From Endozoicomonas montiporae CL-33 (GTDB lineage Bacteria > Pseudomonadota > Gammaproteobacteria > Pseudomonadales > Endozoicomonadaceae), in contig NZ_CP013251.1 of NCBI RefSeq assembly GCF_001583435.1, positions 4,725,215 through 4,789,214 of the forward strand: a stretch of 64,000 nucleotides of DNA. The letters run 5' to 3'. Every line of letters starts with the position of its first letter. The first letter of the stretch is position 1. A model generated the notes under the pieces. It was not told the DNA's origin. It did not search any database and worked only from the letters and a program-made list of their open reading frames with translations. Position numbers and translations under genes: made by a program. Positions 10,122 to 19,697 of the stretch are shown here, one piece after another.

Positions 10122-11630
10122 GTGAAGTTTACAAGCAACCTAAACAAACTCGTTTTTGCATTCTTTATAACTCTGACCCTGTCAGTCAGTGCAGATTTAA
10201 CGGATCAAGAAAAAGAACCGTACTTGAAAGCTGGAATTACCAGCTCTGTTCAAATCGAACGTTTGATAGAAAAAGGGGTTACAGCAGAACAGGCTCGACC
10301 TTTCTATGAAAAAGCACCAATGATAAACCCTTACATCATTCACGCCTTCATTGCACATGGCATTACCGCCGAAACAGCTCTGACTTTTGACCCACGGGTT
10401 GCAGATAATCCTTACTATATTAAAGATATTCTTGATGCTGGAATAACCCCGGAAACTGCGAATTGCTTTATTAATGAGGGCATAACCAGCATTGATAGCA
10501 TTACCAGCCTGACAAATGCCGGAATATCTGCAAAGACCGCCAGGAAATACTTTGACGAAAACATAGAATCTGTATATAAAATCAGTAATTTAAAAACATA
10601 CCAAATTAGCCCTGAAGTTGCAGGCGCTGCAAAAAGAGCTGGAATAAGAATAACCACCCCCTATGATCTGACCGGGATGCAAACTGCCCTCCAGCAAGGA
10701 CTGGCAATAGATGACATACAGAAATACAAAGGACTAGCCAGCTCCGCAGACAAATTAAAAGAGCTTTACACTTCAAAAATTCCCGTTACTTTTCTCCAGC
10801 AGGCAATGGATAAAGGCGTTAGCGTTGATGATGGCGTTTCTCTTTTCTTTCGCGGCATCGACTTGGATACCTATCAGTCTCTGACTTCAGATCAGAAAAC
10901 GTGCACAACTTATCCCGGCTCACAGCTTAAATTTGAATACCTTGATAACCTGATCGGCTACCAGAGCGAAAGAGAACCAGTCCCCCTTCCAAAAGCCCTG
11001 TTTTCAACACTTAATTCTATTTTTACTCATGATTACATGTATCATTTCTCCACCGACGACCAGCTGGAAATTCTCAGATTTGTTGAAAATAAAGTTAAAG
11101 AGGTGGAAAGCCCAACAATTCACAGCCTGCTTTACCTGACAGCCGACATCGTTTCCGAAAGAATCAAATACGCAGACGTTGATGATGGAGAGCTGGAACA
11201 GACCTTTCCGAAAAACTGCTCAATCGCCGAATACTGGCGTAGAGGTATCGGTGATTGTGACAAATACACCTCACTTGGCATGGTAGTTTTCGCGCAACTT
11301 AAACAACTATTCCCTGACGTACTGAAAAATGTCTATCTCACTAAAAAGCTATTTACGAAAGTCTCCGGTCATGCCTGGAATACCGTTGTCATTGCTGAAA
11401 AAGATCAGCTTGTTATCACCTATATTGATATTACTAAATACGATGATGAAGAAAGAGAAAACGCTTGTGAAAACGAAGCTTTACTGGATATTGAGGATCT
11501 TCTTACTAGCGACGAAACGGATGGAGGACCATTTGAGGATAAAAACGGCGAACTCGGTGCACTGAACATAAAAAATTTCGACTACCACTATTTCCTCACG
11601 GGATACCAGAAGCAATTTTGTCAGCAATAA
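10122..11630 (+). CDS. Exported protein with helical repeats and a transglutaminase-like C-terminal domain
   Basis: I choose the GTG at 10122 (7 nt after AAAGGAG) over the ATG at 10116 (1 nt after it). This gives 502 aa with a signal peptide (MKFTSNLNK, then a hydrophobic stretch ending SVSA). Residues about 25-240 carry five or more degenerate 30-35-residue helical repeats of the form 'aGIt...A..f', such as LIEKGVTAEQARPFYE and IAHGITAETALTF. The C-terminal part has a Cys (GDCDKYTS, about 379), a His (GHAWNTVV, about 417) and an Asp (TYIDIT, about 436), spaced like the Cys-His-Asp triad of papain-fold transglutaminase-like enzymes. Function is unknown; a secreted protease or crosslinking activity is inferred. 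It lies alone between dapB and dnaJ. Confidence 0.75.
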   Translation: MKFTSNLNKLVFAFFITLTLSVSADLTDQEKEPYLKAGITSSVQIERLIEKGVTAEQARPFYEKAPMINPYIIHAFIAHGITAETALTFDPRVADNPYYIKDILDAGITPETANCFINEGITSIDSITSLTNAGISAKTARKYFDENIESVYKISNLKTYQISPEVAGAAKRAGIRITTPYDLTGMQTALQQGLAIDDIQKYKGLASSADKLKELYTSKIPVTFLQQAMDKGVSVDDGVSLFFRGIDLDTYQSLTSDQKTCTTYPGSQLKFEYLDNLIGYQSEREPVPLPKALFSTLNSIFTHDYMYHFSTDDQLEILRFVENKVKEVESPTIHSLLYLTADIVSERIKYADVDDGELEQTFPKNCSIAEYWRRGIGDCDKYTSLGMVVFAQLKQLFPDVLKNVYLTKKLFTKVSGHAWNTVVIAEKDQLVITYIDITKYDDEERENACENEALLDIEDLLTSDETDGGPFEDKNGELGALNIKNFDYHYFLTGYQKQFCQQ

Positions 11631-11702
11631 CGAGCAAGGCTGCGTGCCAACCCACGAAAACCAATGCTCTACAATTTAGAAACCATTAGAAAATCAGAAC
11701 AT

Positions 11703-11732
11703 AAAAAAAGTGGCACTAAAGCCACTTTTTTT
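11703..11732. terminator. Bidirectional terminator between the exported protein gene and dnaJ
   Basis: A stem AGTGGC/GCCACT with loop ACTAAA is flanked by seven A and seven T. It serves both converging genes. Confidence 0.9.
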
Positions 11733-11751
11733 ATGTTCAAAGGCAGACTGA

Positions 11752-12897
11752 TCAGGATGCCATATCATCAAAGAACTTCTTCACACCTTCGAAGAATGAT
11801 GTTTTCTTCGGAGACTGACGTTCTTCACCTTCAGCGACAAAGGTTTCTTTCAATTCTTTCATCAGTTCTTTCTGACGTTCAGTCAGCTTAACCGGTGTTT
11901 CCACCACCACACGACACATCAGGTCGCCCCGGCTGCCACCCCGAACCGGCGTTACACCCTTGTCACGCAGGCGGAACAATTTGCCAGTCTGAGTTTCTTT
12001 TGGAATTTTCAGCTTAACGCGACCGTCCAGAGTCGGCACTTCCAGTTCACCACCCAGAGCAGCGTCTACGAAAGTGATTGGCACTTCGCAGTACAGGTTC
12101 TTGCCATCGCGCTGAAAGATCGGATGATCTGCAACACTCACCTGAACATACAGGTCGCCAGAAGGACCACCGTTAACACCGGCTTCACCTTCACCGGACA
12201 GACGAATACGATCGCCGGTATCAACACCCGCTGGTACTTTAACAGACAGCGTCTTGTATTCCTGTACCCGGCCTTCTCCATGACATTCGTGACATGGGTC
12301 TTTGATCATCTTGCCGGAACCGCGACAATCAGGGCAGGTCTGCTGTACTGCAAAGAAGCCTTGCTGCATACGCACCTGACCCATGCCGCCACAGGTGTTA
12401 CAGGTAGTGGGCGACGTGCCTTTTTTAGCACCCGTACCATGACAGCTGCCACATTCGTTCAGAGTCGGAATGCGAATTTTCTTGGTGGTACCTTTTACGG
12501 CTTCTTCAAGACTCAGTTCCAGCTGATAACGCAGGTCGGCACCGCGCTGAACACTGCTGCGGGAATGACCGCCGCCACCCGCACCAAAGATGTCACCAAA
12601 GACATCACCAAAGATATCACCGAAACCACCGGCACCGCCGCCGAAGCCTCCGTGTCCGCCACCCATGTTAGGATCAACACCGGCATGACCATACTGATCA
12701 TAAGCAGCACGTTTCTGGTCATCCGACAAAATCTCGAACGCTTCGTTCACTTCCTTGAAGTGCTCTTCAGCGTCTTTGTCGTCAGGGTTACGGTCAGGGT
12801 GATACTTCATGGCCATCCGGCGGTAGGCCTTCTTGATTTCCTTGTCCGAAGCACCCTTTGCTACGCCGAGAACTTCGTAATAATCACGTTTTGCCAT
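11752..12897 (-). CDS. dnaJ: Chaperone protein DnaJ (Hsp40)
   Basis: The 381-residue protein has a J domain ([12 protein letters not shown], with the HPD motif in [11 protein letters not shown]) and a Gly/Phe-rich linker (about 75-110). Four zinc-binding repeats follow ([32 protein letters not shown]), then the C-terminal substrate-binding domains. It delivers unfolded clients to DnaK and stimulates its ATPase. It lies 172 bp downstream of dnaK on the same strand, so both are probably transcribed from the dnaK heat-shock promoter. Confidence 0.98.
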   Translation of the reverse strand: MAKRDYYEVLGVAKGASDKEIKKAYRRMAMKYHPDRNPDDKDAEEHFKEVNEAFEILSDDQKRAAYDQYGHAGVDPNMGGGHGGFGGGAGGFGDIFGDVFGDIFGAGGGGHSRSSVQRGADLRYQLELSLEEAVKGTTKKIRIPTLNECGSCHGTGAKKGTSPTTCNTCGGMGQVRMQQGFFAVQQTCPDCRGSGKMIKDPCHECHGEGRVQEYKTLSVKVPAGVDTGDRIRLSGEGEAGVNGGPSGDLYVQVSVADHPIFQRDGKNLYCEVPITFVDAALGGELEVPTLDGRVKLKIPKETQTGKLFRLRDKGVTPVRGGSRGDLMCRVVVETPVKLTERQKELMKELKETFVAEGEERQSPKKTSFFEGVKKFFDDMAS

Positions 12898-13069
12898 CAG
12901 TAAAACCCTGAGAGCTGCGGCGATATTACCCGCAGTCTCTTAAATATTCTTAACCGTTTTCACACCGGGAACACTCCCGATCATCTCATCTTGTTGTTAA
13001 ATGCAACAACGCGGGAATAATCCCGCGCTGTCGTTTAACTCACTTCATACCGCAGCGCGGAATGCGTGT

Positions 13070-14998
13070 TTACTTCTTGTCTTCTTTCACTTCTTCGAAC
13101 TCGGCGTCTACAGCGTCGTCCGCAGCGGAAGATGCACCTTCCTGCTGAGCAGCGCCTTCTGCGCCAGGCTGTTGCTGCTGAGCTTCGGCGTACATTTTCT
13201 GAACCAGACCGGAAGACGCTTCGGACAGAGCCTTGGACTTCTCTTCGATGGCGTCTTTGTCGTCGCCTTTCAGAACTTCTTCCAGCTCGGTCAGGGCAGC
13301 GTTGATCGCAGTTTTCTCTTCTTCAGTAGCCTTGTCGCCAGCTTCTTCCAGAGTCTTGCGAGTTGCGTGTACCAAGCCATCGCCCGTGTTGCGTGCAGCA
13401 GCCAGTTCTTCGAACTTCTGGTCTTCTGCAGCGTTGGCTTCAGCGTCCTGTACCATTTGATCGATTTCGTCGTCGGACAGGCCGGAAGACGCCTTGATCA
13501 CGATGGACTGTTCTTTACCGGTCGCCTTGTCCTTAGCGGACACGTTCAGAATACCGTTAGCGTCCAGGTCGAAGCTGACTTCGATCTGAGGCATGCCACG
13601 TGGAGCCGGTGGAATGTCGGACAGGTCGAAACGGCCCAGAGATTTGTTCGCAGACGCCTGCTTACGCTCACCCTGACAGACGTGAATGGTTACCGCAGTC
13701 TGGTTGTCGTCAGCAGTAGAGAACACCTGGGACTTCTTGGTCGGGATAGTGGTGTTCTTGTCGATCAGGGAGGTCATTACGCCACCCATGGTTTCGATAC
13801 CCAGAGTCAGCGGGGTAACGTCCAGCAGCAGTACGTCTTTAACGTCACCAGCCAGTACCGCACCCTGGATAGAAGCACCCATAGCTACCGCTTCGTCAGG
13901 GTTCACGTCTTTACGTGGTTCCTTACCGAAGAATTCAGCTACTTTTTCCTGAACCATTGGCATACGGGTCTGACCACCAACCAGGATTACCTCGTCGATT
14001 TCAGACAGATCCAGGTCGGAGTCTTTCATAGCGATGCGGCAAGGCTCCAGAGAGCGCTGAACCAGATCTTCTACCAGGGATTCCAGCTTGGAACGGGTTA
14101 CTTTAACGTTCAGGTGCTTGGGACCGGTCGCGTCAGCCGTGATGTATGGCAGGTTAACGTCAGTCTGTTGAGCGGAAGACAGTTCGATCTTCGCTTTTTC
14201 AGCCGCTTCCTTCAGACGCTGCATAGCCAGAGGGTCGCCTTTCAGGTCGATGCCCTGGCCTTTCTTGAACTCGTCTGCCAGGTAGTCGATCATGCGCATG
14301 TCGAAGTCTTCACCACCCAGGAAGGTGTCACCGTTGGTGGCCAGTACTTCGAACTGGTGCTCGCCGTCTACGTCGGCAATTTCAATGATGGATACGTCGA
14401 AAGTACCGCCACCCAGGTCATAAACCGCAATGGTCTGGTCGCCTTTACGCTTGTCCATTCCGTAAGCCAGTGCCGCAGCAGTAGGCTCGTTGATGATACG
14501 CTTAACGTCCAGACCGGCGATGCGGCCAGCATCTTTAGTCGCCTGACGCTGGGAGTCGTTGAAGTACGCTGGTACAGTGATTACTGCTTCCGTCACAGAC
14601 TCACCCAGGTAGTCTTCAGCGGTCTTCTTCATCTTTTTCAGGATTTCAGCAGAAATCTGGGGCGGTGCTTTTTTGTCGCCTTTAACTTCTACCCACGCGT
14701 CGCCATTGTCGGCTTCAACGATTTTGTAAGGCACCATTTCGATATCTTTCTGAACGACGTTATCTTTGTAACGACGACCGATCAGACGCTTGATAGCAAA
14801 CAGAGTGTTATCAGGGTTGGTAACCGCCTGACGCTTGGCTGGCTGACCTACCAGAATTTCACCTTCATCAGCAAATGCGATGATGGAAGGAGTGGTACGA
14901 CCGCCTTCAGCGTTTTCCAGAACCTTGGCTTTTTCGCCATCCAGAATGGATACACAGGAGTTTGTTGTACCCAGGTCAATACCGATGATTTTACCCAT
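13070..14998 (-). CDS. dnaK: Chaperone protein DnaK (Hsp70)
   Basis: The 642-residue protein begins with the ATPase phosphate-1 motif [15 protein letters not shown] and contains [20 protein letters not shown] and [13 protein letters not shown]. It ends with a Gln/Ala-rich tail and [10 protein letters not shown], close to the EEVKD-type Hsp70 terminus. It is the ATP-driven chaperone that works with DnaJ and GrpE. A sigma-32 promoter (15154-15181) lies upstream. Codon use is strongly biased, as expected for a highly expressed gene. Confidence 0.99.
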   Translation of the reverse strand: MGKIIGIDLGTTNSCVSILDGEKAKVLENAEGGRTTPSIIAFADEGEILVGQPAKRQAVTNPDNTLFAIKRLIGRRYKDNVVQKDIEMVPYKIVEADNGDAWVEVKGDKKAPPQISAEILKKMKKTAEDYLGESVTEAVITVPAYFNDSQRQATKDAGRIAGLDVKRIINEPTAAALAYGMDKRKGDQTIAVYDLGGGTFDVSIIEIADVDGEHQFEVLATNGDTFLGGEDFDMRMIDYLADEFKKGQGIDLKGDPLAMQRLKEAAEKAKIELSSAQQTDVNLPYITADATGPKHLNVKVTRSKLESLVEDLVQRSLEPCRIAMKDSDLDLSEIDEVILVGGQTRMPMVQEKVAEFFGKEPRKDVNPDEAVAMGASIQGAVLAGDVKDVLLLDVTPLTLGIETMGGVMTSLIDKNTTIPTKKSQVFSTADDNQTAVTIHVCQGERKQASANKSLGRFDLSDIPPAPRGMPQIEVSFDLDANGILNVSAKDKATGKEQSIVIKASSGLSDDEIDQMVQDAEANAAEDQKFEELAAARNTGDGLVHATRKTLEEAGDKATEEEKTAINAALTELEEVLKGDDKDAIEEKSKALSEASSGLVQKMYAEAQQQQPGAEGAAQQEGASSAADDAVDAEFEEVKEDKK

Positions 14999-15153
14999 GA
15001 TTGTTATCTCCAGTGCTCTGAATCCAGAGCGTTAAATCTTTAAAAACTGTTTAAATCCGGTTTGCCATCTGCCGTTGTCATCCGGTGTGCCTTGCCTGAT
15101 CAGAAGCGGGTAAAGCGTTGTGATGATCCGGAGGTCGATGGCCTTCGTTTGCT

Positions 15154-15181
15154 ATATGGGATCGCCTGATTTTTTTTCAAG
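15154..15181 (-). promoter_or_regulatory. Sigma-32 heat-shock promoter of dnaK
   Basis: On the minus strand CTTGAAA (15181-15175), a 13-bp spacer and TCCCATAT (15161-15154) match the sigma-32 consensus CTTGAAA-N13-CCCCATNT with one mismatch. It lies about 155 bp upstream of dnaK. Confidence 0.85.
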
Positions 15182-15239
15182 TGCCCGATACAGACTTTTT
15201 TAACTTTTCTGATTTATGGTCAGGGTTGTTTGCCTGAAA

Positions 15240-15887
15240 CTACTTGGACACGACGACCATAGCCGGACGAACCAGACGATCGTTCAGGGTATAACCCTTC
15301 TGGAACACATTCATAACGGTGTTGGATTCCATGTCAGGATTCGGAACCATGGACATCGCCTGATGGAAATTCGGATCAAAAGGCTGACCCACCGGATCCA
15401 CCTGCTTCACGCCTGCTTTTTCCATAGCAGCCAGAAACTGCTTCAGGGTCAGATTCATACCTTCAACCAGCGCTTCATGGCTGCCTTCCGCCTGCCCGGC
15501 GCTTTCAATGCCTTTCTCCAGGCTGTCCACCACCGGGATCAGGGAATCAACAAACTTCTCCAGGGCAAACTTGTGGGCTTTTTCCACATCCTGCCGGGAA
15601 CGACGCTTGATGTTCTGCATTTCCGCATGAGCGCGCAGAGTCTGATCTTTAGCCTGTGCCAGTTGTTCGGTCAGGGCTTCAACCTGCTGTTGCAGCTCGC
15701 TGTCCGACTCGCTGTCCGACTCGCTGTCCGACTCGCTGTCCGACTCGCTGTCCGAAGAGTATCCTGCTTCATTATCTGCAGGTACACCGCCTTCTTCGTT
15801 GATCACAAACTCTTCTACGGTTTCGTGCTCAGCCGCTACTGCTTCTTCAGCCACCTGTTCTTCAGGCTTACCGTTTTCAACTGTCAT
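15240..15887 (-). CDS. grpE: Nucleotide exchange factor GrpE
   Basis: The 215-residue form starts at the ATG at 15887 with GGAG 8 nt upstream. The frame extends to 15911 without a better site. The long-helix region (ELQQQVEALTEQLAQAKDQT, then MQNIKRRSRQDVEKAHKFA) and the C-terminal beta domain (GYTLNDRLVRPAMVVVSK) are typical of GrpE, which releases ADP from DnaK. The acidic N-terminal region carries five repeats of Ser-Glu-Ser-Asp encoded by a tandem 12-bp repeat. GrpE precedes dnaK, each with its own sigma-32 promoter. Confidence 0.97.
   Translation of the reverse strand: MTVENGKPEEQVAEEAVAAEHETVEEFVINEEGGVPADNEAGYSSDSESDSESDSESDSESDSELQQQVEALTEQLAQAKDQTLRAHAEMQNIKRRSRQDVEKAHKFALEKFVDSLIPVVDSLEKGIESAGQAEGSHEALVEGMNLTLKQFLAAMEKAGVKQVDPVGQPFDPNFHQAMSMVPNPDMESNTVMNVFQKGYTLNDRLVRPAMVVVSK
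15696..15755. repeat. Five tandem 12-bp repeats inside grpE
   Basis: The unit CTCGCTGTCCGA is repeated five times without a mismatch. It encodes an SESD-type acidic linker in the disordered N-terminus of GrpE. The unit is a multiple of three, so copy-number change would lengthen or shorten the linker without a frameshift. Confidence 0.95.
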
Positions 15888-15929
15888 TCCGAATCTCCGG
15901 TTGGGAGTCAAATCTTTTACTGATGGCTT

Positions 15930-15957
15930 ATATGGGGCTGGCTTTCAGGGTTTCAAG
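15930..15957 (-). promoter_or_regulatory. Sigma-32 heat-shock promoter of grpE
   Basis: On the minus strand CTTGAAA (15957-15951), a 13-bp spacer and CCCCATAT (15937-15930) are a perfect match to the sigma-32 consensus. It lies 43 bp upstream of the GrpE start codon. Confidence 0.92.
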
Positions 15958-16014
15958 AGGAAGTGAAATTTTTTTTGCAAGATGACTTCAGGCTGAAAGT
16001 CAGGTGATACAGCA

Positions 16015-16051
16015 AAGCCTCCCCAAACTCAGACTGAATTTTGGGAGGCTT
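16015..16051 (-). terminator. Terminator-like hairpin downstream of the 516-aa gene
   Basis: AAGCCTCCC (16015-16023) pairs with GGGAGGCTT (16043-16051), with further pairing inside. The minus-strand continuation is only a short U run. It separates this gene from the grpE promoter. Confidence 0.65.
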
Positions 16052-16065
16052 GCCTTTAGAAGCTG

Positions 16066-17616
16066 TTACTTAGAATCGTTGTTCTCCTCTTCAGCTTTTT
16101 TATAAAGTACAGCGTAAGGTGTAAATGAATCACTCGTTGCACTACGACTACCAAAACTGAACCCACGACTTCCTGAAGAAGGCAATGCCGCTTCCCGCCC
16201 GGAGACTTTGCTAAAATCACCTCCCCGAAGGACGGAAGCCCTTCCCCTGGTAAGGCCAAAACCGCGGTCAGCATCCAATGTTTCATTAACCATTTGCCCG
16301 AGATAATTCTGCCAGGCGGCATGTTTGGTTTTATGAAGACCTGTTTCTTCATAGAAATCTAAAACGTTTAAATCTCTGACAGACTTAATACGTTTTCCAT
16401 TGGGATCCTTCAGAATAATACCCAGTTTAGATTTCCTGAAGTCACCATTATGAATAGCCGTTGTTGTAGTCACTTTGTACTTGGAAGATTCATTAAATGC
16501 TCTTCTCTCGGTTATGGCCCCCATATCAAAAATGTGATCATCTTTCGTCTCGCTTTCCGATAACTTTGTTAAAGAGCCATCAGGAGACACTTTAGTAAAA
16601 GGATAATAAAGATAGTTAAATTCCTGACCGTCATGATATCTAAGAACCAGGGTTGGCCTTATTTTGTGCGAGCAATGAGGGTCTTCATGATTATTTATGG
16701 AAACACCATCAAATGAAAGACTACTTGTTAAGATCGCTCGCTCTACCGTTTTAGAAAACGCTTTGAGATTATCAGCAATCCAACTACCATAAGAAAACTC
16801 TTTGCTTAGATCGCCAATAGAAACACCTGACTCCAGATTTTTTTTCAATTCAAAAAAAACATCCATATCACGCGCTGATTCAAGAATAGTGCTTACTTCA
16901 GTGATGATGTCTTTGTAATGACCAACATCAAGTCTTATATTTCGACCAAGATCAACCAACTGCTCTATTTTCTCATTAACCTGTTTAAGCCGCCGCTGGT
17001 ATCCCGGTTGTTTCCGCCCCATACTTTTTAGTTCTTCTACCCATCCCTTTAAATCATCAATCTCTTTTAGGTAGCCTGTCAGTGGAATATTGAGTTGAAT
17101 TTTTCCGACATCAGGTAAACCCTGAGTAACTTCACCGCTACTCTCTCCGAAACTTTTCTCAGGAGGAACAGGCTGCACTTTTAATAGATTCAGATGAATT
17201 TGGCTCGTCTTTTCTTGTATCAGTTGCAGCTTAGCCGCTTGCGTCACTGCCGTATGACTCGACACTTCTGAAACTTTTTGCATAAGCTCGTCCATGGTCA
17301 GCTTTCCTTCAGAAACAGCGTCCCTTACCAGCTTTTGCATTTCTTCCCTTTGTGGTTGGCTTGACTTAAAAAACTGCATCCACTCTACAATAATTTTTTC
17401 GGCATCGTACTGATCAAGCGCTTTATAAGGTTCACTCGACGTACCTTCTTCAAATAACCCGACAGTTCGAAAAGACAGCGTTTTTGGTTCTGGCTTAGGA
17501 TTATCGTCTGGGCAAGGCAGATACTTCAACGCCTCTTTATCCTCTGAATCGCTCTTTCCTTCCTGAAAACCTACTTCCTGTACAGGACTACCTGATAAAA
17601 ATGACATTGGATCCAT
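16066..17616 (-). CDS. Unrecognised 516-residue protein between grpE and recN
   Basis: I do not recognise a family. The protein has no signal peptide or membrane segment. It has an acidic, Pro/Ser-rich N-terminus (residues 1-60), then mainly predicted helices and probable coiled coils (about 70-270, with ELKSMGRKQPGYQRRLKQVN). A more beta-like region follows (about 300-400, with RPTLVLRYHDGQEFNYLYYP and KVTTTTAIHNGDFRKS). The tail is Gly/Ser/Arg-rich. The SD-like run AGGAGAGAAATC precedes the ATG. Base composition is more AT-rich than that of its housekeeping neighbours, and it interrupts a conserved host gene order, suggesting acquisition. The layout resembles secreted effectors of symbionts, but that is speculation. 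Confidence 0.7.
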   Translation of the reverse strand: MDPMSFLSGSPVQEVGFQEGKSDSEDKEALKYLPCPDDNPKPEPKTLSFRTVGLFEEGTSSEPYKALDQYDAEKIIVEWMQFFKSSQPQREEMQKLVRDAVSEGKLTMDELMQKVSEVSSHTAVTQAAKLQLIQEKTSQIHLNLLKVQPVPPEKSFGESSGEVTQGLPDVGKIQLNIPLTGYLKEIDDLKGWVEELKSMGRKQPGYQRRLKQVNEKIEQLVDLGRNIRLDVGHYKDIITEVSTILESARDMDVFFELKKNLESGVSIGDLSKEFSYGSWIADNLKAFSKTVERAILTSSLSFDGVSINNHEDPHCSHKIRPTLVLRYHDGQEFNYLYYPFTKVSPDGSLTKLSESETKDDHIFDMGAITERRAFNESSKYKVTTTTAIHNGDFRKSKLGIILKDPNGKRIKSVRDLNVLDFYEETGLHKTKHAAWQNYLGQMVNETLDADRGFGLTRGRASVLRGGDFSKVSGREAALPSSGSRGFSFGSRSATSDSFTPYAVLYKKAEEENNDSK

Positions 17617-17821
17617 GATTTCTCTCCTTACGTAATAAACTTTGTACCAGTAAAGAGTTAATAAAATAGAAAAAATTCATTTATTGTCAGGCAGGCTGTC
17701 CAGGTTGTTATACCAATTCCGCCATCGGGTATGGCTGGACTACGACTCCGTTCTGTTCTGAACCTTTATCCCTGGAAATCTTTTTTGTCCCAAGCCTTTA
17801 CGGCGCAATGACTTCAGGTTA
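17617..17821. other. Intergenic region upstream of recN
   Basis: Apart from the LexA box at 17822-17837 I see no gene or other clear element here. Confidence 0.4.
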
Positions 17822-17837
17822 CTGTATATATAAACAG
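17822..17837 (+). promoter_or_regulatory. LexA (SOS) box of recN
   Basis: CTGTATATATAAACAG is a perfect gammaproteobacterial LexA operator (CTGT-N8-ACAG with the preferred TATATA core). It lies 29 bp before the recN start codon. recN is among the most strongly SOS-induced genes known. Confidence 0.93.
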
Positions 17838-17866
17838 TTACACTAACGTAGCCTCCGGAAGCCGTT

Positions 17867-19537
17867 ATGCTGACCCAAATGTCTATCAGCAATTTCGCCA
17901 TCGTTGACCAACTCGATCTGGATATTGAATCCGGCATGACCGTGATTACCGGCGAAACCGGCGCGGGCAAATCCATCATGCTCGACGCCCTCGGACTGGC
18001 AACGGGCGATCGTGCCGACCCGGACTGTATTCGCACCGGGGCTGACCGGGCAGAAATCCACGCCATCTTTGATCTCACCCATTGCCCGGATGCCGGCAAA
18101 TGGCTGGAAAACAAAGAGCTGCTCAGTGACAACGAATGTATTCTGCGTCGCGTTATCACCAAAGAGGGTCGTTCCAGAGCATATATCAACGGAACCCCCT
18201 CTCCCCTCTCAGACCTTCGCAGCATTGGCGAGCTGCTGGTCGATATTCATGGTCAACACGAATCCCAGTCCCTGTTGAAAAAGAACAGTCACCGCCTGCT
18301 GCTGGACGACTTCGCCAACACCCGCAAACTGGCTACCGAGGTAGCCTTTATCGCCCACCAGCACAACCGTATTCAGACAGAATTAGACGAGCTGCTGAAT
18401 AGTCAGCAAGAACAGCACGAACGTGTTCAGCTCCTGACTTACCAGCTGGAAGAGTTTGAACAGCTGTCCCTGCAAGAAGGCGAGCTACCGGAGCTGGAAA
18501 AAGAACTGCAACAACTGAACCATGCCGAAGCCACCTTGTCCGCCTGCCAGCAGATTAACCATATCTGTTCCGACAGCGATGCAGGCAACCTGCTTCAGCA
18601 GCTGACTCACTGTATGCATTTGCTGGGCGACCTTTCCGTTGACCACCCGGCCATTAGCAGCACCATGGATATGCTCTCATCAGCCCATATTCAGGTCGAA
18701 GAAGCCGTGGGTGAACTGAATCATTTCATTGATCATTTTGACGCTGACCCGCAACGGATGCAGGAAGTGGATGAGCGCCTCAGTGCCATATACGATCTGG
18801 CACGAAAGCATAGGGCTCATCCCGACGAGCTATTGGACAAACAACTCTCTCTTGCCAATGAGCTGGAAAGAATTCAATTCAGCGACGAACACGCTGATGC
18901 CCTGCACCAGAAGCTGGAAGAACTCAAAGAGAAGTACCAGACCAAAGCAGAAAAGCTGTCTGAACGTCGTCAGAAAGCCTCCCGAAAACTGGAAAAACAG
19001 GTCATTGGCCGAATGAGCCTGCTGGGTATGCCGCGAGGTTTGTTCAATGTTTCATTAACACCGCATGACACCAGAACGCTTTCTCCTCTTGGACGGGAAG
19101 AGATTGAGTTTCTGGTCACAACCAACCCGGGGCAACCACCCAGACCTCTGGCAAAAGTCGCCTCGGGCGGCGAACTCTCCCGCATCAGCCTTGCCATACA
19201 GGTCATCACGGCGCAAACCTCCCGCATTCCCAGTATGGTATTCGATGAAGTCGATGTCGGCATCGGCGGTGGAACCGCCGAAATTGTCGGTTCCATGCTC
19301 AGAGAGCTGGGTGAAAAAAGTCAGGTACTGTGCGTTACCCATCAGCCACAGGTCGCCTCACAAGGCCACCAACATCTGTTCGTCAGTAAGAAGCACAACA
19401 AATCAACTTCCAGTACCCGGATTGCCCGTCTGGATGGTGATCACCGCATTCAAGAAATAGCCAGAATGCTTGGCGGTGTTGAAATCACCCGCTCAACACT
19501 GACTCACGCCGAAGAAATGCTTGGTCTTCCTGCCTGA
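17867..19537 (+). CDS. recN: DNA repair protein RecN (SMC-like ATPase)
   Basis: The 556-residue protein has a Walker A at VITGETGAGKSIMLDAL (residues 25-41) and long central coiled coils (about 160-380). The C-terminal ABC signature is ASGGELSRISLAI, with Walker B at MVFDEVDVGIGG and the H-loop in VTHQPQVAS. RecN helps tether broken DNA ends during recombination repair. It is controlled by the LexA box just upstream and ends at a terminator shared with fur. Confidence 0.97.
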   Translation: MLTQMSISNFAIVDQLDLDIESGMTVITGETGAGKSIMLDALGLATGDRADPDCIRTGADRAEIHAIFDLTHCPDAGKWLENKELLSDNECILRRVITKEGRSRAYINGTPSPLSDLRSIGELLVDIHGQHESQSLLKKNSHRLLLDDFANTRKLATEVAFIAHQHNRIQTELDELLNSQQEQHERVQLLTYQLEEFEQLSLQEGELPELEKELQQLNHAEATLSACQQINHICSDSDAGNLLQQLTHCMHLLGDLSVDHPAISSTMDMLSSAHIQVEEAVGELNHFIDHFDADPQRMQEVDERLSAIYDLARKHRAHPDELLDKQLSLANELERIQFSDEHADALHQKLEELKEKYQTKAEKLSERRQKASRKLEKQVIGRMSLLGMPRGLFNVSLTPHDTRTLSPLGREEIEFLVTTNPGQPPRPLAKVASGGELSRISLAIQVITAQTSRIPSMVFDEVDVGIGGGTAEIVGSMLRELGEKSQVLCVTHQPQVASQGHQHLFVSKKHNKSTSSTRIARLDGDHRIQEIARMLGGVEITRSTLTHAEEMLGLPA

Positions 19538-19587
19538 ACTCAACTCATCCACGACGTTCATTCATTCCAGATACCCGTTTATACGGC

Positions 19588-19617
19588 AAAAAAAACCGGC
19601 AAACCGCCGGTTTTTTT
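19588..19617. terminator. Bidirectional terminator between recN and fur
   Basis: A stem CCGGC/GCCGG with a 5-nt loop is flanked by eight A and seven T. It serves both convergent genes. Confidence 0.9.
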
Positions 19618-19697
19618 CAAAGTACTACACAAATAACTGGAAACGCTTCATACCAGATCCATCTTGTGGCTCAAAGTGAGTAGTTAGAACTCAGGAC

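Noticed and set aside
13001..15043. 680-residue open frame on the plus strand opposite dnaK
   Set aside because: It is the mirror of a strongly codon-biased real gene. It has no start signal and its composition is meaningless as protein.
15696..15755. Tandem 12-bp array considered as CRISPR or a regulatory repeat
   Set aside because: No spacers; it lies inside grpE and encodes an SESD linker.
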